Assembly: GCF_009730915.1 (NCBI RefSeq)
Contig: NC_052487.1
Location: forward strand, 8,004,649-8,068,648
Direction of reading: 5' to 3'
Length of the DNA: 64,000 nucleotides
DNA from: Dioscorea cayenensis subsp. rotundata
Taxonomy: Eukaryota; Streptophyta; Magnoliopsida; Dioscoreales; Dioscoreaceae
Below are positions 47,855-60,960 of this stretch, one piece after another. The position numbers were made by a program, and so were the translations under genes. Under the pieces are notes generated by a model. It was not told where the DNA came from, made no database searches, and was given only the letters and a program-made list of their open reading frames with translations. Each line of letters begins with the position of its first letter. Positions within the stretch are counted from its first letter, which is position 1.

Positions 47855-50800
47855 TTATTGAGCGTATGTGGCTTTTAGGTAATCAATCTACAATGGCTGT
47901 TCAAACATTTTCACTCCAGTGTTTGGGTCTTCTAGGCATGGTGCCTGCCAAACAGACATGAGTGCAAAGATTGAGAATTTTTGAAATGGAAACTGTAATT
48001 GAAGATTTGATAAAAGAATCATATTGCCTTTATATTCAAACACAAGTTTTAGTAAGTGCAGAGTAACCTGAAAATGTGATGCTTGTTTATATAGCTCCTG
48101 CCTTTTTTACTTTTAGGCTTCCACGAGCCACACTGAAATGTAAAAATGAAAATGAGGAATCTGTGATACAATCTGACGTCGAGTAAGATTCTCTATGGGA
48201 GAACAAGTTTGAAAAGCTTTTGTTTTACTTGCATATTGGTGTGAACTATGGGTACAAGAAGGCCCAAGCATACATAATAGTAATCCATGTGTGGCAATTC
48301 TAAGATTTGAGAATTTAGAATACTACTATGTCAAAATGTGTCGAAAGATACGGGAGTTCTGAAATAGGATTTACGTGCGAAGTAAGTGAGGCAATTCTAG
48401 CTCCACTAGAACTTCATGTACAAGTCTGCAAAAGGGTGAACCCTACAAGATAAAGAAAAACCAGGCAAATTAATATTCGCGTATGTTAACAGAGATAAAA
48501 CCTCATATGCCCAATACACAAGGGGCTGTGGTGGCAATTTTGCAGGCAGATAAGAAGAGCCCTGCAAACAAATCATACTCAAAATCAGAGGTGACAGCGT
48601 AGGCTCTAGACAAGTTAAATGTTACAAACAATCCTTTACACAAATGAGCAAAGTTCCAAAATCATTTCACCAGTGCAGTAAAATATGAGATATCTACTTC
48701 AGTTCATTTTTTAGTTGTTATACACTAAATTTAAAAATGAAGGCAGCTCTCCAGGCTGAACCTCATAACATCCCTTGTCAGGACTTTCTTAGTATAGCAT
48801 AGCTTTGAGGGTGTGTGGTTAAATTACAAAACTAAAAGGATATGTTTGCCTATCCACAATTTGATAAAAGCAACAAGCTTTCACTGCAAAGCTCTCTTGA
48901 TCAAAGTCGTCCTAGTAGTCTATCACCCTCTCAGATGGTTAACATCAGGCCTAGAGTAGGCCATACTTATGTCTCTATGTGCTGAGAAATATAGAAGATT
49001 GCAAATTCTTATTTCTAGGTAATTATGTAACTAGTGCATATTTGAATGCAGGGCTCAACTTTGATTTGACCTGATAGGATAGACAATCCAAATCAAAAGT
49101 CATATTCTCTACCTAAACCAATACAAGTCAAAATAACTAATAACCTGTGAAGAGACATTTTTCACTATAACAAACAAGCATAAATCTTACCCTCCTCATG
49201 CGTGGAAGCATTGCCAATCCAGCAGTTAATGTCTACAAAAGGACAAATGAAGAAAAAGGCAGCCAAGAAAACAAGAGGAAGAGGAGGTCTTCAGTAACTT
49301 TTTAAATAATTTATTAAAATATAATTTACTCAAGTATGTTTTTGCATAGCTTACAGTGAGAAACCCAAGTGATAACATCAAAGGGACAGTTCCATCACCT
49401 GGGCAGGTAAACATGGGAAAGTTAGCATAAGATACATGGAAGAAATTATAAAGCACAGCTTACAATGATCTTACAACAAGAGGCTCATGACAGTAAATAT
49501 ATGTGTATATACGAATAAGTATAGAATGTATTAGTGTGAAGGAGCGATAAAAACATGGACACCAGATTCAATCAACTGTAAACTAGGAGGAACTTGGAGA
49601 GAGTAAACACACCATATTTATCAGCCAGATACTTTATTATATTGTCTGATTCATACATGGCAACACCTGTATTTGGGTCCACCAGCATTTAGGTTTTAAA
49701 AGCTTGTCAACATCCAAATATTGTATTATCAAATTTTCTCATAATAAAGTTAGAACTTATTCATGGGTGAAGCAACATGAGAAAATTTTCAATCTTCTCG
49801 ATTCCCTTGCTCATTTTTTTTCCATTCATGATGAAACTAATGCTAACAAAAAATTCTTATTTCCATAGGGCGTAAGCAAAACATCCTAATGCTCACTATC
49901 AAAATCAATCATAAAAGTGTAAAAAAATCATAACAGTTTCACATCCAAAAGCTTTTAGGAAGGTCAAAAGTACAAGCCATCATGAAGCATAGATTTTTTC
50001 TTTTTTATGAAAGCTAAAGTAGAGAAATATTACAAGCTCTGAGTGCTCAGACATTCAAACAGAATGGGGCACAAAAAAAGAGGGGAAGTTAAAAATTTTA
50101 ACATCTTTCTGTGTCATGTATGATTAGAACCAGGGAATGTCATTATATATATATAACTAAATTAACTGAATGGTTATATGATGCAGAGGCAGATCTTTTA
50201 TGAGCCGCTAAAAGTAGATTTTACTAGAAATCAAGGTTTGTTGAACTGTGAATTTTTAGGATTATCATTTTGGACATGTATCAACAGTTAAGTAGTGTTA
50301 CTAGACCATGTAAGTAAACTGTTGCTTTCCACCCATCTGCAAAACTTTGGGACGGAAATTTGGACCATTTCTTGGGCAAGGATAGAACAATACATCAAGG
50401 GCCAGTATGCTTACCATCTCCCTGACCTGTGAAGCATTGAAGATGCATTGCACATGCTAAAGACTAAATAGATAAAGTTAGATCAACAACAGAAAGTGGT
50501 ATCCTGCAAAGATTAGGGTAACAGAATCACCTTCCGACAAAATGGACAGCTGAACATTTCCCCAATGAAAGTCCATGCACACAACAAGCACAAGCATTTA
50601 ATAATTCCTTCATTCCAAGTTTCACAAAATGCATAATTGCTATCACAAAAATAATATGTTTTTATCACAAAACCTGGGAGATACTAGGATCAAAACTAAA
50701 AATGATGTTTGCTTGCAGTGGTTCACAAGTTGATATATACCTTTGCAAATTCATATATATCCAATAGGCTTCTCTGGGCGAGGGCCTAACTTGCACGTCT

Positions 50801-50866
50801 CTTTCACCTTCTTACCTGATAAGCATGATCTTTTAAATGGTACAATTCAATCAATTCATAATACAA

Positions 50867-50898
<32 letters not shown>

Positions 50899-51771
50899 TA
50901 GGTATTTAGAATGTAGGATAACCAATTAAAAATATGATATTATAAACCCAATGTAACAAAGAAGAAAAAAACAATCAGTGAAGGTGTGTTGATGCACGTC
51001 TTGTTCCATGCAAACCTTTTCTCAAAGATGATATCAATCTTTTAGTAAGTGGAACTACACAGAACTATCAACATTCATGAAAACCGCCACAGCACCTAGT
51101 GAAAAAAATAGAATAAGAACACTATATGCATTGATGAATTACCTTGAACATCCAGAGCATATTCATCCGGTCCAATTTCATCAGGAAACACAATTGAGGA
51201 TGAATATCTGTCATAAGCAACAACATACAAAAGAATTAGGCAACCTGTAGTTAAAAGAAAGTAAAAACGAAAAAATAACTATGAAATTTACTTAAATCCT
51301 TCAACCAAGTTCAGATATTTCAAATAGTCAATCTATCAAATTCATACTTGAAATTTATGACATCAATTTGAAACTACCCTCAAAATCATAATATCACACA
51401 AATATAATCCAGAGATATAAAGAGACGGTTGAATCAAAACAGAGAACACGGTCAAGATTCAAACCCTAGGACGAAGGTTCCCGAGCCGAAGCGCAAAGAC
51501 AGGGCGAGAGAAGCGGTGATGATATCGAGAATCTGGCCCTCCCCGACGGTGAACGGCTTCGGCTCCAGGGGCTTAAATCCTGGCGGAGGCGAGAGAACCG
51601 GCTCGGCTCCGTTGCTCCCGCTTCTTTGTTGGCCACTGATACAGAAACAGAAGTAGAAGAGGATTCTTTGATATCAACCGAAACACTGAAGAAGCGACGA
51701 CGAGGTCGGCGAAGCGGCGGCGAGCTGGAGCCAAGAGCTTTAGCCATTGGCGGAGATAGAGAAGAAGCCAT
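47855..51771 (-). pseudogene. Plastid tandem GST/glutaredoxin-fold protein gene (At5g03880-like), with lesions
   Basis: Twelve exons in order: 51465-51771, 51143-51207, 50741-50815, 50531-50549, 50307-50426, 49613-49682, 49355-49398, 49191-49232, 48502-48561, 48375-48442, about 48087-48132 and 47855-47944. Exon 1 gives a Ser/Arg-rich, chloroplast transit-like N terminus, then PPPGFKPLEPKPF. Two GST N-terminal (thioredoxin-fold) domains follow: one with CPFCRK, VLFYPCPRNGP and VDPNTGVAMYESDNIIKYL; one with GSPFCRLVHEVLVELELPHL and LEDPNTGVKMFE. Both Cys-Pro/Phe-Cys type centres remain. Lesions are a one-base loss in exon 1, an extra base in exon 3, an exon 6 acceptor reading TG instead of AG (before 49682), and frame disruption in the last exon. 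The protein family is of unknown function, probably redox. Confidence 0.8.
50868..50898. repeat. (AAC)n microsatellite
   Basis: About ten AAC units in intron 2 of the tandem GST-fold gene. Confidence 0.85.
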
Positions 51772-51962
51772 GGAAACCAAATACAATGCTCGAATTCAGG
51801 CGCACGAAAGGGATAAGATTGGTTCGTGCAGGGGCTTCGGTTGTGGTTGGGCTGTTTAGTACTGTAAACAAGGACGAAGGTAAACGGTTGATGCGCGGAA
51901 GCATGTCATGTCAAATCTAGTATGTTGGATACATTATGCTTGTGATTCACAAAAGATTGCGT

Positions 51963-52405
51963 TTGTAACTTTTGGTCATATATCAATTTGAGCACTAACA
52001 TTCAAAATGTATCAAAGTTAGCACTAACATTTAATTTGAATTACTGTCGGTGAGGGTTATTGGGGTTTTGGTGAGGAATTCGGTCATGGACACGGGACTC
52101 TACCTCATCTTCACTCGTGAATCTTGCCACGTCAACAGTATGGGTGAAAAGGGGAAAAAGATGATCGTAATGCAGGAGGATGAAGAGGCGATGTGGCAGC
52201 TAACATGGAGAGAAGTGCACATCGGAGAGATACGATGTGGCATCCTCAGGGGTGAAGATGATGTGGAGTCCGAGCGTCACGCCCACTGAATCTCACTTTG
52301 GAAAACCCTAATAATCTCACCAATGTAACCAAATTAAATGTTAATGCTCGTTTTGATACGTTTTGAATGTTGGTGCTCAAATTGAAATATGACCAAAGGT
52401 TAGTG
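51963..52405. mobile_element. Long-TIR MITE, Mutator-like
   Basis: Arms of about 100 bases at 51963-52068 and 52296-52405 are inverted copies: both hold TTTGGTCATAT, CAATTTGAGCAC, AACATTCAAAA and AACATTTAATTTG in the same order from the outside. Long inverted repeats suggest a Mutator-like MITE. The centre has a short open frame of no known family. No target duplication was identified. Confidence 0.7.
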
Positions 52406-52440
52406 CTCAACCAAGAAAATTACCCTGTTTGCGGGGGTAA

Positions 52441-52765
52441 GTATCACTGGTGCCCATAAATGTTTCATAAGTATAACGTTGTGGCCACATACATTTTTTG
52501 TATAACGTAGTAGCGAGACTTTGTCTCGGTCACTCTCATGCCACGATTTCATGTTTGAGATTTGTTTTCCAGTGAAGGTCTTTGAGGGTGCCAATTATAG
52601 AGCTATCCACGTCGGACGCCACCTCAGAGCTCTCACGAAAAAGCCCCAAACATGAAATGTGGCTATGAGTGTGACCGAAGACAAGTCATGGCCACATCGA
52701 TATAAAAAAGCGATGTATACGGCTATACTCTACTGAAACATTGTGGCCACCGATGATATTTCACG
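52441..52765. mobile_element. Second long-TIR MITE, adjacent
   Basis: Inverted arms at about 52441-52560 and 52645-52765 share AATGTTTCA, GTGGCCAC, TCGGTCAC and TTTCATGTTTG in the same inward order. It belongs to a different family from the MITE directly to its left, with about 35 bases between them. Confidence 0.65.
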
Positions 52766-52879
52766 TGTTCTGATTGGAATGGCTCCAGAGTCCAGACTAA
52801 CAAAGCTTATAATAATAACAACAAAATGGCTTGGTTTTTATTCAGTACTCGATCATTATAATCTGAAGACCAGAGCAAA

Positions 52880-55800
52880 TTTTTTTTAATTTCTATTTTC
52901 AGGATTAAAATGATTTTAAAAAAATTGGATAAATCACTTTTATTAATATAAAAAAAATTAAAAAAATTATCAATAAAATAGAAAGGACTATTAGAAACTC
53001 ATAGAATACACGTATTGCGAGTCCACTAATGGTGGATTAAACATCAAGCTCCTTGGGGAATGATAGTGACGATTTCCCCAAGATAGGACTGTGCAAGAAA
53101 GAGCTAGCCTATGCCCTAGGAAGAAACCATCTTGCCGGTGTCACTCGCTCTAGCGATCTCAATGTGAGGTCCCATAAACTTAAGACTGAGTTTGATTATC
53201 GCGATGGAATCCTCGAACTTTGCTCTCTTCATCTCCAAAACCATAGATAACTACAATAATGGCATATGATCAATCTTTAAAATAACCGCTGTCAAAGGAA
53301 GAGACTTTGCATTAAAAATACATTTATTCCGCTCAAGCCAAATATTCCAGGTGATAGCTTGAGGCAGGAGATCCCTAATTTTCCTACATAAGGAGCCTTA
53401 GGACTGTTCTCCACAAGCATCACAGCTCTCTTAGTGATGTCAAAATGGCTGGTAGATCAAAAAAGTTGACCTAAATAACTCCAAATCCGCACAGCAAAGG
53501 TGTATTGAAGGAAGAAGTGGCCTATTGTTTCAATTGCCAAGTGATAAATCACATATGTAGCTGTTTGCAATTTATTACATCCCTTCTTCTCCAAGAATTC
53601 TAAAGTATCTTATTTTTCCATACCCTCCAACTAAAGAGGTTTATTTTTTGCAGTCATGTACTTTCCCAAAAGGATTAGATCACCTAAGAGTGTAGACCCT
53701 GATTATTTAAGAGGTCATAAGAAGATTTGACAATGAACTTGCCATTAACAGTGCGTTTGGATGACGGAATAGGAATGAGGGGTAGGAATGGGGGTAATGA
53801 AGAGGGATAATGGGAATGGGGGTAATGGAGAATGAATGGGAATGAAAACTGTGTTTGGTTAGAAGGGGTTATGAATTGGGAATGTAAAAAGTAAGTGGGG
53901 GATATGTGAGTCAATTACCTTTATACCCTTCATTCAATAAAAATATGTATATATGTTTAATGACACATAAAATTTTTTAATCATTAATGACTTCATAAAA
54001 AATTAATTAATAAGTTAATTAATTATTTTTAATTGTCAATGTATGCTTATTTTTGTAAGTAATTATTTAAATTATTTAAATATTATTTTAATTATATGTT
54101 GATTGATACAATTATTGTTTTAAACATTTAATAAAATAAATTTTTATAATTACTATAGTTTTATTTTAATATATATGACACCTATATGCTCTAGACACTG
54201 CTCATAATTGTAATTTTTCCTCCTGCAATGGTTGTTTAGTTTAATGATCCCATCGAATGCTTACCCAATGTATTTTTTTTTCAATAAGTCTTCAATGCTT
54301 ACTCAATATATGGCACATATATGCTCTAGACTTGCTGATTACTGTAATTTTTCCACTTTGCTTAGAATTAATTGTATATGATTTATTTAAATATATGGCA
54401 TTAAAATTAATTGTCTATGATTTATTTAAATATATAAAACATCCCATATAATCTGATACAAAGCAGGCCATAATTGACAATTCCAGTGGCTTACATCATT
54501 AATAAACTAATCTTAAATAAAGAAAAAATCATCCACCTTAACTAAAAATAAATCAGTAAACATATATATATATATATATATATAAAATTTTATTAGAAAG
54601 ATTGTGTGCAAGGCCTCATATACACACTGAATATCTCATTCTAAAGGCAGAGATTAATCACAAAACAAATAAAAGAAAAATGGTAGTATTCTACACAACA
54701 ACTAATGATACAAGGAAAACAAGGAAAGATAATAAAAGTGAGATCTTTCAGCCCCGATCCGAACAATAACACAAGAATAAATCGTATCTTCACCGATCCG
54801 TACAACAACAACATCAAAACACAAGAATAAATTATAACTGCAAGATGATCTTGAATCACAAGGAGAAAGGAAGCAGGAGGTTGAGAGAGGAACCTGTGAG
54901 ACTTCGTTGCCGCTGCTTCCTCTTTGTCGCTTGAAGTTTGCAGGACGCCGGTGGTGACGGTGGTGAAGACGATGATGGCGACAGTGAGGATAGTCACAGG
55001 AGCCAGCAACCCAAAGTAAAGAAGAGATATTTTAGGTTAGGATTGGGATATATACAAGTAATATTTTAAGTTGTTCATGGGCAAGAATGTAATTTTACAT
55101 TTCATTATTGGGTATTCCCCCCAATGTGGGGGGAATGAGTTATGTCTTGAGGGGAGGTAATGATTTCTCTTGGCCCTCAATCATTACATGCAAAAAAAAA
55201 AAATATCCAAACAAGGGGAAGGGAATGTGTAATCAATGATTCCCTTCCCCAGGGTAATGATTGAGGGCATCCAAACGTCCCCTAAATGTGAGGCACCGCC
55301 ATTTTGAGTCTATGCCATCCAAAGACAAAGCATTAATCCTTGAAAGGAGATCGATACCCTTTGGATCCTAGTCTAAGGGATAGTGAACCAAAAATGGGCG
55401 AGTTTTCTAACTGTACCCTAGGGTTACTGGGAAGCCCTAAACTGTCCGACTATTTGTCCAATGGTGCGTGACCATTGAACCATCGATTGACCCAAAATTA
55501 GAGTGGTAGCCCCATCTCAAATAACATGTGTGATATAAGCCTAAATTTGGACAAGAAGTTGGGAATTCCATTAAAAAAAAAAAGACTTTTCTTTTTGGGA
55601 AATCTGAGAAACAAATTCCAAGGGTGTTGTTGCGATAGTAGTTGAATAAGATAACTTTGGAGCCACACTAGGTGGCAACTGTAGAAATCTTCCATCACCA
55701 TTTTCCTAGAAAGGCATTGTTAAATTCCTTTAAGTTTAGTATGCCCCACCCCCTCTCTTAGTCCCTTGCCCCTGTGTAAATGTTTCTAGTTGACAAGGAG

Positions 55801-56760
55801 ACAACTAGGATGTTTAATGTCTGATCCAGACCAAAACAAAGGAAGTCTCTTCAGATCTAGTAAATCTCTTTGATAACCCATTGAAGAAGTTTGAAAATTG
55901 ACATCTAGTATAATGAGATTGCAAAGAGGACTGAGTAATAAGTGTAAATCGGGCCCTAGGGAGAGGAACTTGGATTTCCAAGAAGACAGGTGTAACTTGA
56001 TAGTTGAGCTCAGGCTTTCCCAGTTCTAACGATGAGGCCTCCTACCCAAGACCGAAACCCCTAAATAAGCTCAGAGGAGGAGGAGGTTAGATGTGCAATT
56101 CAACATTTAAGCAAGAGCAGTATCTGGGAGTTGGTCCATGCTGGAGGAGTAAAGACATGTTTTGGAAAAGTTGATGGTTAAGCTCGACATGCCTTCAAAA
56201 AGGTATATGATCAGTTTAATGACTCTAAGATCTTTCTTATCCCCCTACTATCAACATGAGAAAGTCATTAGCATATCAAAGGTCATATCATCCCAAATTC
56301 CATGAGTGGGAAACCATAAAGGATCCCTAAATTTAGAGTGTGAGAAATCATCGTGTTAAGAACATTAGTACAAGAACGTAAAGGAGCGAGAGAGTGGATT
56401 CCCTTGTCTTAGGCCACAATGATAGCATACATATTAACATTGGGATCCATTCATCAATATGGTGGCTTTGGAAGAGTTTAGGATGGTCTTAGTCCAACCA
56501 ACTCACTATGTACCAAAACCGTGGGCTGATAGCAACCTTAATAGGAAGTCCTAGTTGACCATGTCAAAAGCCTTAGAGAAGTCAATTTTAAAGGCACTAC
56601 CTAGGATCCTATGTTTATGGAAGCTGAAAATTAATTCCTTAGTTGTGACAATGTTGTCTAGAATACATCGTCCTTTGATGAGGAGATGTCAACCAAGGAG
56701 TCTGACAATAATTGCTTTTATATAGTAAGAATTTTTATCCAAAGTTCATGATAAACTAGT
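52880..56760 (-). mobile_element. Non-LTR retrotransposon (LINE), degenerate, interrupted
   Basis: On the minus strand, 56700-56440 encodes a reverse-transcriptase segment of LINE type (KIDFSKAFDMVN), and 53700-53050 encodes the C-terminal zinc-ribbon region (FIVKSSYDLLNN, then ITWNIWLERNKCIF). Stops and frame changes are frequent. A T run near 52880 would be the poly(A) tail. The body is split by a Harbinger element at 53749-55282; the two halves join in sense across it (KMAVPHI side, then NGKFIVKSS). The 5' end is truncated. Confidence 0.75.
53749..55282. mobile_element. PIF/Harbinger-type element inside the LINE
   Basis: The left end CAGTGCGTTTGGATG and the inverted right end GGGGACGTTTGGATG share a GCGTTTGGATG-like core. 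TAA flanks both ends (53746-53748 and 55283-55285). Subterminal GGAATGGGGG / CCCCCAAT-type repeats recur on both sides. There is no transposase; the minus-strand frame at 54641-55009 is unrecognised. Confidence 0.75.
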
Positions 56761-57829
56761 ATAAAGGCACTAGCTTGCACTGTAGGCCTCAACATATATA
56801 TATATATATATATGGTTTTTAGAGTAAATATAAAACATTAGCTCATGATTCAAATTCAATGGATGGTTTGAATCTAATTTGATAAAATAAAGTAATAAAT
56901 GAATGAATGAGGCACCAACAAATACTTAATTAATTTTATTATAGTAGCTTTAAAACTTGGTTTGAAATAATTATCAAAGTACCACTTGGTAGTTTGGTTC
57001 GCAATAATGATATATTATTACGGTAATGAGATTTCCGTGATAATGAGGTTAGAAATTTTTATATGCCCGGGAATGTTGTGGTAATGTGAGATTACTATGT
57101 TTGGTTGAGAACTTTATATTACTGGTAATATGCCATTACCATGTTTGGTTAGTCATGGTAATCACCTCATTAATAACTCAAATTTATCGAAATACCCCTG
57201 CATATAAAATTTTGAAAATTTTAATTTAAAATAATTGGATAAATAAATAATTAATTAAATGATAATATAAAAAATTATTTTTTCACATTTTTTAAAAATA
57301 CCTTTGTATTTAAAATTTTGAGCAAATTTACCATTCTTTTGCCATTCTCTCAAAAATAACTCTGTATTTAAAAGTTAATCCAAAGAAATATAATATCAAC
57401 CATTATTTTGTTGAATTTATAGAAATACCCCTACATACAACTTACAATTTTGAGCAAATTTAATATAATATGTCAAATTTACCAAAATACCCCATGCATA
57501 CAAAGTTAATCTAAAGAGTCATACATCTACCAAGATAATATTATCACAATTGGATATATAACAACACAAAGCAAATAAAATGTTTTAAGCATATAAAATC
57601 CAGCACACCTTACTAGTTGCACAACACAACATATAAAATGATTACACAACACAAAAATAATACATAACAAGCAATCCATATAATAGCACACACATTACTT
57701 GTTTTACTCAACATAAATCATACAATTTAAATAGTCATAAAAACCGATCAAGTTGTAACATCAAGTTTTAACTCTATTGGTAACCCCCAAATGCCCAAGT
57801 ACCATAATCGTTCTTGCACTCATGCAGAA

Positions 57830-58857
57830 GTGAAAAGAAATATGATACCTACCATATACAATTAACCCACCAGCTTTAATTCTTTCCAATTGGGACAAGC
57901 CTTCAATCTTCAGTAGCTCAGTATAAATTTTCTTCTTTTCCTCTGTCTCATCAAATAGGAATTGGAAGCAACTAGCAAGTCTTGAAATCTGTTCTCCAAA
58001 ACTATCAATATTCCAAGTTCCAATAGAGTTAATGGTGCTTGAAAACTCATCATTGCCAATGTTTGACCTAATGAGTGTTTACGCTTAACTTTATTTGGAT
58101 GTGCATCTTGTGATGGACCTGGTTGTGAAGTGGCAGTGGCATTAATTAGGTTTAGATTAGGGACACTTGTATTTTCTTCCCCATCTAAGTCAACAAAAGC
58201 ATCTCCTATAGATGGTTCAGTATTTCCTACAGTTTCCTCATTTGAAATATCTTCAACAGCATCAGCTGGAGTTTAAGCACCCTCCCCGGTGGCTCGATCT
58301 TTCCCAAATACTTGGCTCAACTCTTCTAAGAAGGGGAAAGGTTTGTTCTTTAGTCCAACAAGACCCACGTAACTATGAAAACAAACAAAGAAATAAATTA
58401 TAAACATCAAGAAGATTAATAAATTGTAAAGAAATGCAACAAAAAATTTTAAAAATTATAAATTGCGATTAGATCAAAATTACCTTCACCCAATCATTAA
58501 AGGCAGTAACATCACATATGATGCATTTTGTGTTATCATTCCAACCAAAACCACTTGCATTTGGGGCCAACATCTCTTGAATGGCATGGCATTGTCTTTT
58601 CTCAATATTGGATGAACCCTTGATATTAGAATTTGGTAGCTTCTTACACATCCATTTTTCAAGCTGTGCTAAATAATCTGGACAAAATTAACCCTTATCA
58701 GCCTTCCATTTGCCAGATTGAGCAAGCCTAGTTAAGCATTCAACTAACATGAAATCTTTTTTTTGGCATTCCAAACATGTTTGCTTCCTTGTTTTGCTTG
58801 TCTCTTGCCTTTTTTCTCACTTGTATCAATCTCATCATTGTTCGCATTTTCAGTCAT
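57830..58857 (-). pseudogene. Myb/SANT-like protein of the Harbinger element
   Basis: The second PIF/Harbinger gene encodes a Myb-like DNA-binding partner of the transposase. Exon 1 (58484-58857) starts MTENANNDEIDTSEKKGKR. One extra A in an A run near 58757-58763 breaks the frame before MLVECLTRLAQSGKWKADKG, a TAA stop, CPDYLAQLEKWMCKKLPNSN and ASGFGWNDNTKCIICD, the Myb_DNA-bind_3-type domain, ending FNDWVK at a GTAATT donor. Exon 2 starts at 58372: GLVGLKNKPFPFLEELSQVF and GKDRATGEGA, then TAA. Further text is low-complexity and broken. Confidence 0.75.
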
Positions 58858-59059
58858 CCTATGTCAAAAAAAATAAAAGAAATAGAAAATAAAAAAATAA
58901 AGAACACATACATAAGATTAAACATAAAAAGGAAATAACAATATTAAATTAGTGTTATTTAAATAAAAAAAACAATTATACAACAACAACAAAACCAACA
59001 ACAACAATAATGAAACATATAATAACACATGGCTATACATACAAGATTACATGTCTATT

Positions 59060-59713
59060 GATTACACATGTATATCAATTACCCTACGCTATGTTGTCCT
59101 CTATTACACCCCGAGACAATTCTATAAAATAGACTAATGTTAGTATAGTAAGCTTTGATATTTTTTTTTAAAATCAAACAAATTAATTATTTATCTTAAA
59201 CAATCGCCACATGTCATCTGTTGAGTTCTCATGAACTGATTCTGGTGTTTGAGTAAAACTTCATGGCATTTCAAAATTGCATTTAAGACACTTTTAAAAT
59301 ACCAACTTATTGTCTCACTCGGATCTAACAAATTCCCTTTTTGCTACTCTATTTTTTTGGTCATATGAAATGGTATATAGGAAAGATGCAACTATTTCCG
59401 CAATACACATGTTCCTAGTATCTTCTAGTTTGCCAATTGTGGTAAGTAAATCACAAAGACGATGAAATGCCCTTCGATCCATACAATACTCTCAATGAAA
59501 GCTAGATCACTCTCAAAGACCAACCTATAAATATTGACACCCTTGATCAAGTGTCCTGCTCGCTCTATCATAGGCAATTCGTGGCCTCTTTATTCTACGC
59601 CTACACTCCAAGGCAATGACATAAACTAATATAGCTAGTTTATTCATCATCTCAGCATACAGATAAGCTATGGTTGCAAGCAAACCAAAATTTCCATGAG
59701 AGAAAAGATCCAT
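59060..59713 (-). pseudogene. Harbinger transposase, N-terminal fragment
   Basis: ATG 59713 gives MDLFSHGNFGLLATIAYL, then RRRIKRP and ASRTLDQG; a shifted frame gives MDRRAFHRLCDLLTTIGKLE and MCIAEIVASFLYTISYDQKN, the N-terminal helix-turn-helix region of PIF/Harbinger transposases. After more breaks, NCLG and VIDIHV mark the beginning of the DDE domain near 59120-59060. The rest of the DDE catalytic domain is missing, so the enzyme is dead. Confidence 0.75.
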
Positions 59714-59715
59714 CT

Positions 59716-59718
<3 letters not shown>

Positions 59719-59756
<38 letters not shown>
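59719..59756. repeat. (AT)n microsatellite
   Basis: About 19 AT units just before the start codon of the transposase fragment. Confidence 0.85.
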
Positions 59757-59759
<3 letters not shown>

Positions 59760-60709
59760 ACGAACATCTTTGTAATATTTGAAATAGTCATTATGAAAAA
59801 AATACAATAGAAAGTAATTACATATAAATCAATGATGATCAAAATTTAAATACAACAGTTAATCTCCTATAACATTAGAAAAGAATTTAAATTCTTAAGT
59901 ATACATTTACAATAACTGGAGTATATGCCATATGATGACATGGAAAAATACACCGGAGTATATTTTTTGTCTTCCGGTCATTGGGTTTCATTAATACATA
60001 TATAGCACATAGAATAAGGTAAATGACATAACAATTGAAGAAATCTGATCATACACTCTTATGTTTTTTCATGACATATACGAAAGAATGGAAGTTCTTT
60101 GTTTTGATTTGATGCTTGTGTTTAATTTCTTAGTTACTGTTCAATCTCTACTTTTTGTTTGCCACCATGTAAAATTTCCTTTTCATCAATTAATTTGCTA
60201 CTTTTATAGTCCAAGTTATCCAATTCCATTTCATGTCAATGACTATATAATGTCTCTTCTATCTATCTTTGAAATGTATTATGGATTATAATTATTATAC
60301 ATACGAGTCCATTGTGTTGGAGACGTTGTAGTAATGCTTTCCACTGGTTATGAAACTTTATCATGCTTGGTTCATGGCATGCATATATATATATATATAT
60401 ATATATCTGGCCTTTTTCTTGGTATTATTAGGATTGTATGGAATCATTTAAATATTGTTTAAGTTGTGGCAAAAATCAGGATTGGTGGCTTCTTTCTATC
60501 CACAAAATAATGTTTTTTTTAAAAGAGAAACTCGAAAGAAACTTTTATTAAGAGAAAACCTACGGAATAAGCAAAGAAAAAACTAAGAAGTCAGAAGGAA
60601 AAACCAGAAAGGCAAAGCAGAATAGAAACAAAACAAAAAAGACAAGATAGGAAAAAGAAGGAACCATAAAACAGAGGTGAGGATAATGAGATTTACTTCT
60701 TATATAATT

Positions 60710-60960
60710 CCAAGAGGAAAAGGCCTTGAGGTGCACAGCGACACGACAATGCGGTATCATGAAGGTGAGGCTAACAGCGGAGCAACGGCTCAGCGGCAAG
60801 GAGGTGAGGTGCACGGCGGAGCGGCGGCACAACAAAGAGGCGGAACACCGGCATAGTGGCACGGAGGTTAGGCAGGACGGCGGAGTGACGACACGACGCG
60901 TGGCGATGCAGATGGTGTTGGCCAATGGTTTGATGGTGTCAGCTAATGAAAGGGAGAATA
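60710..60960. other. GC-rich low-complexity block in the Harbinger element
   Basis: GGCGGAGCGGCGGCACAAC-like repeats in an otherwise AT-rich element. Open on both strands because of its composition; no domain seen. Probably the leader region upstream of the minus-strand transposase gene. Confidence 0.45.
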
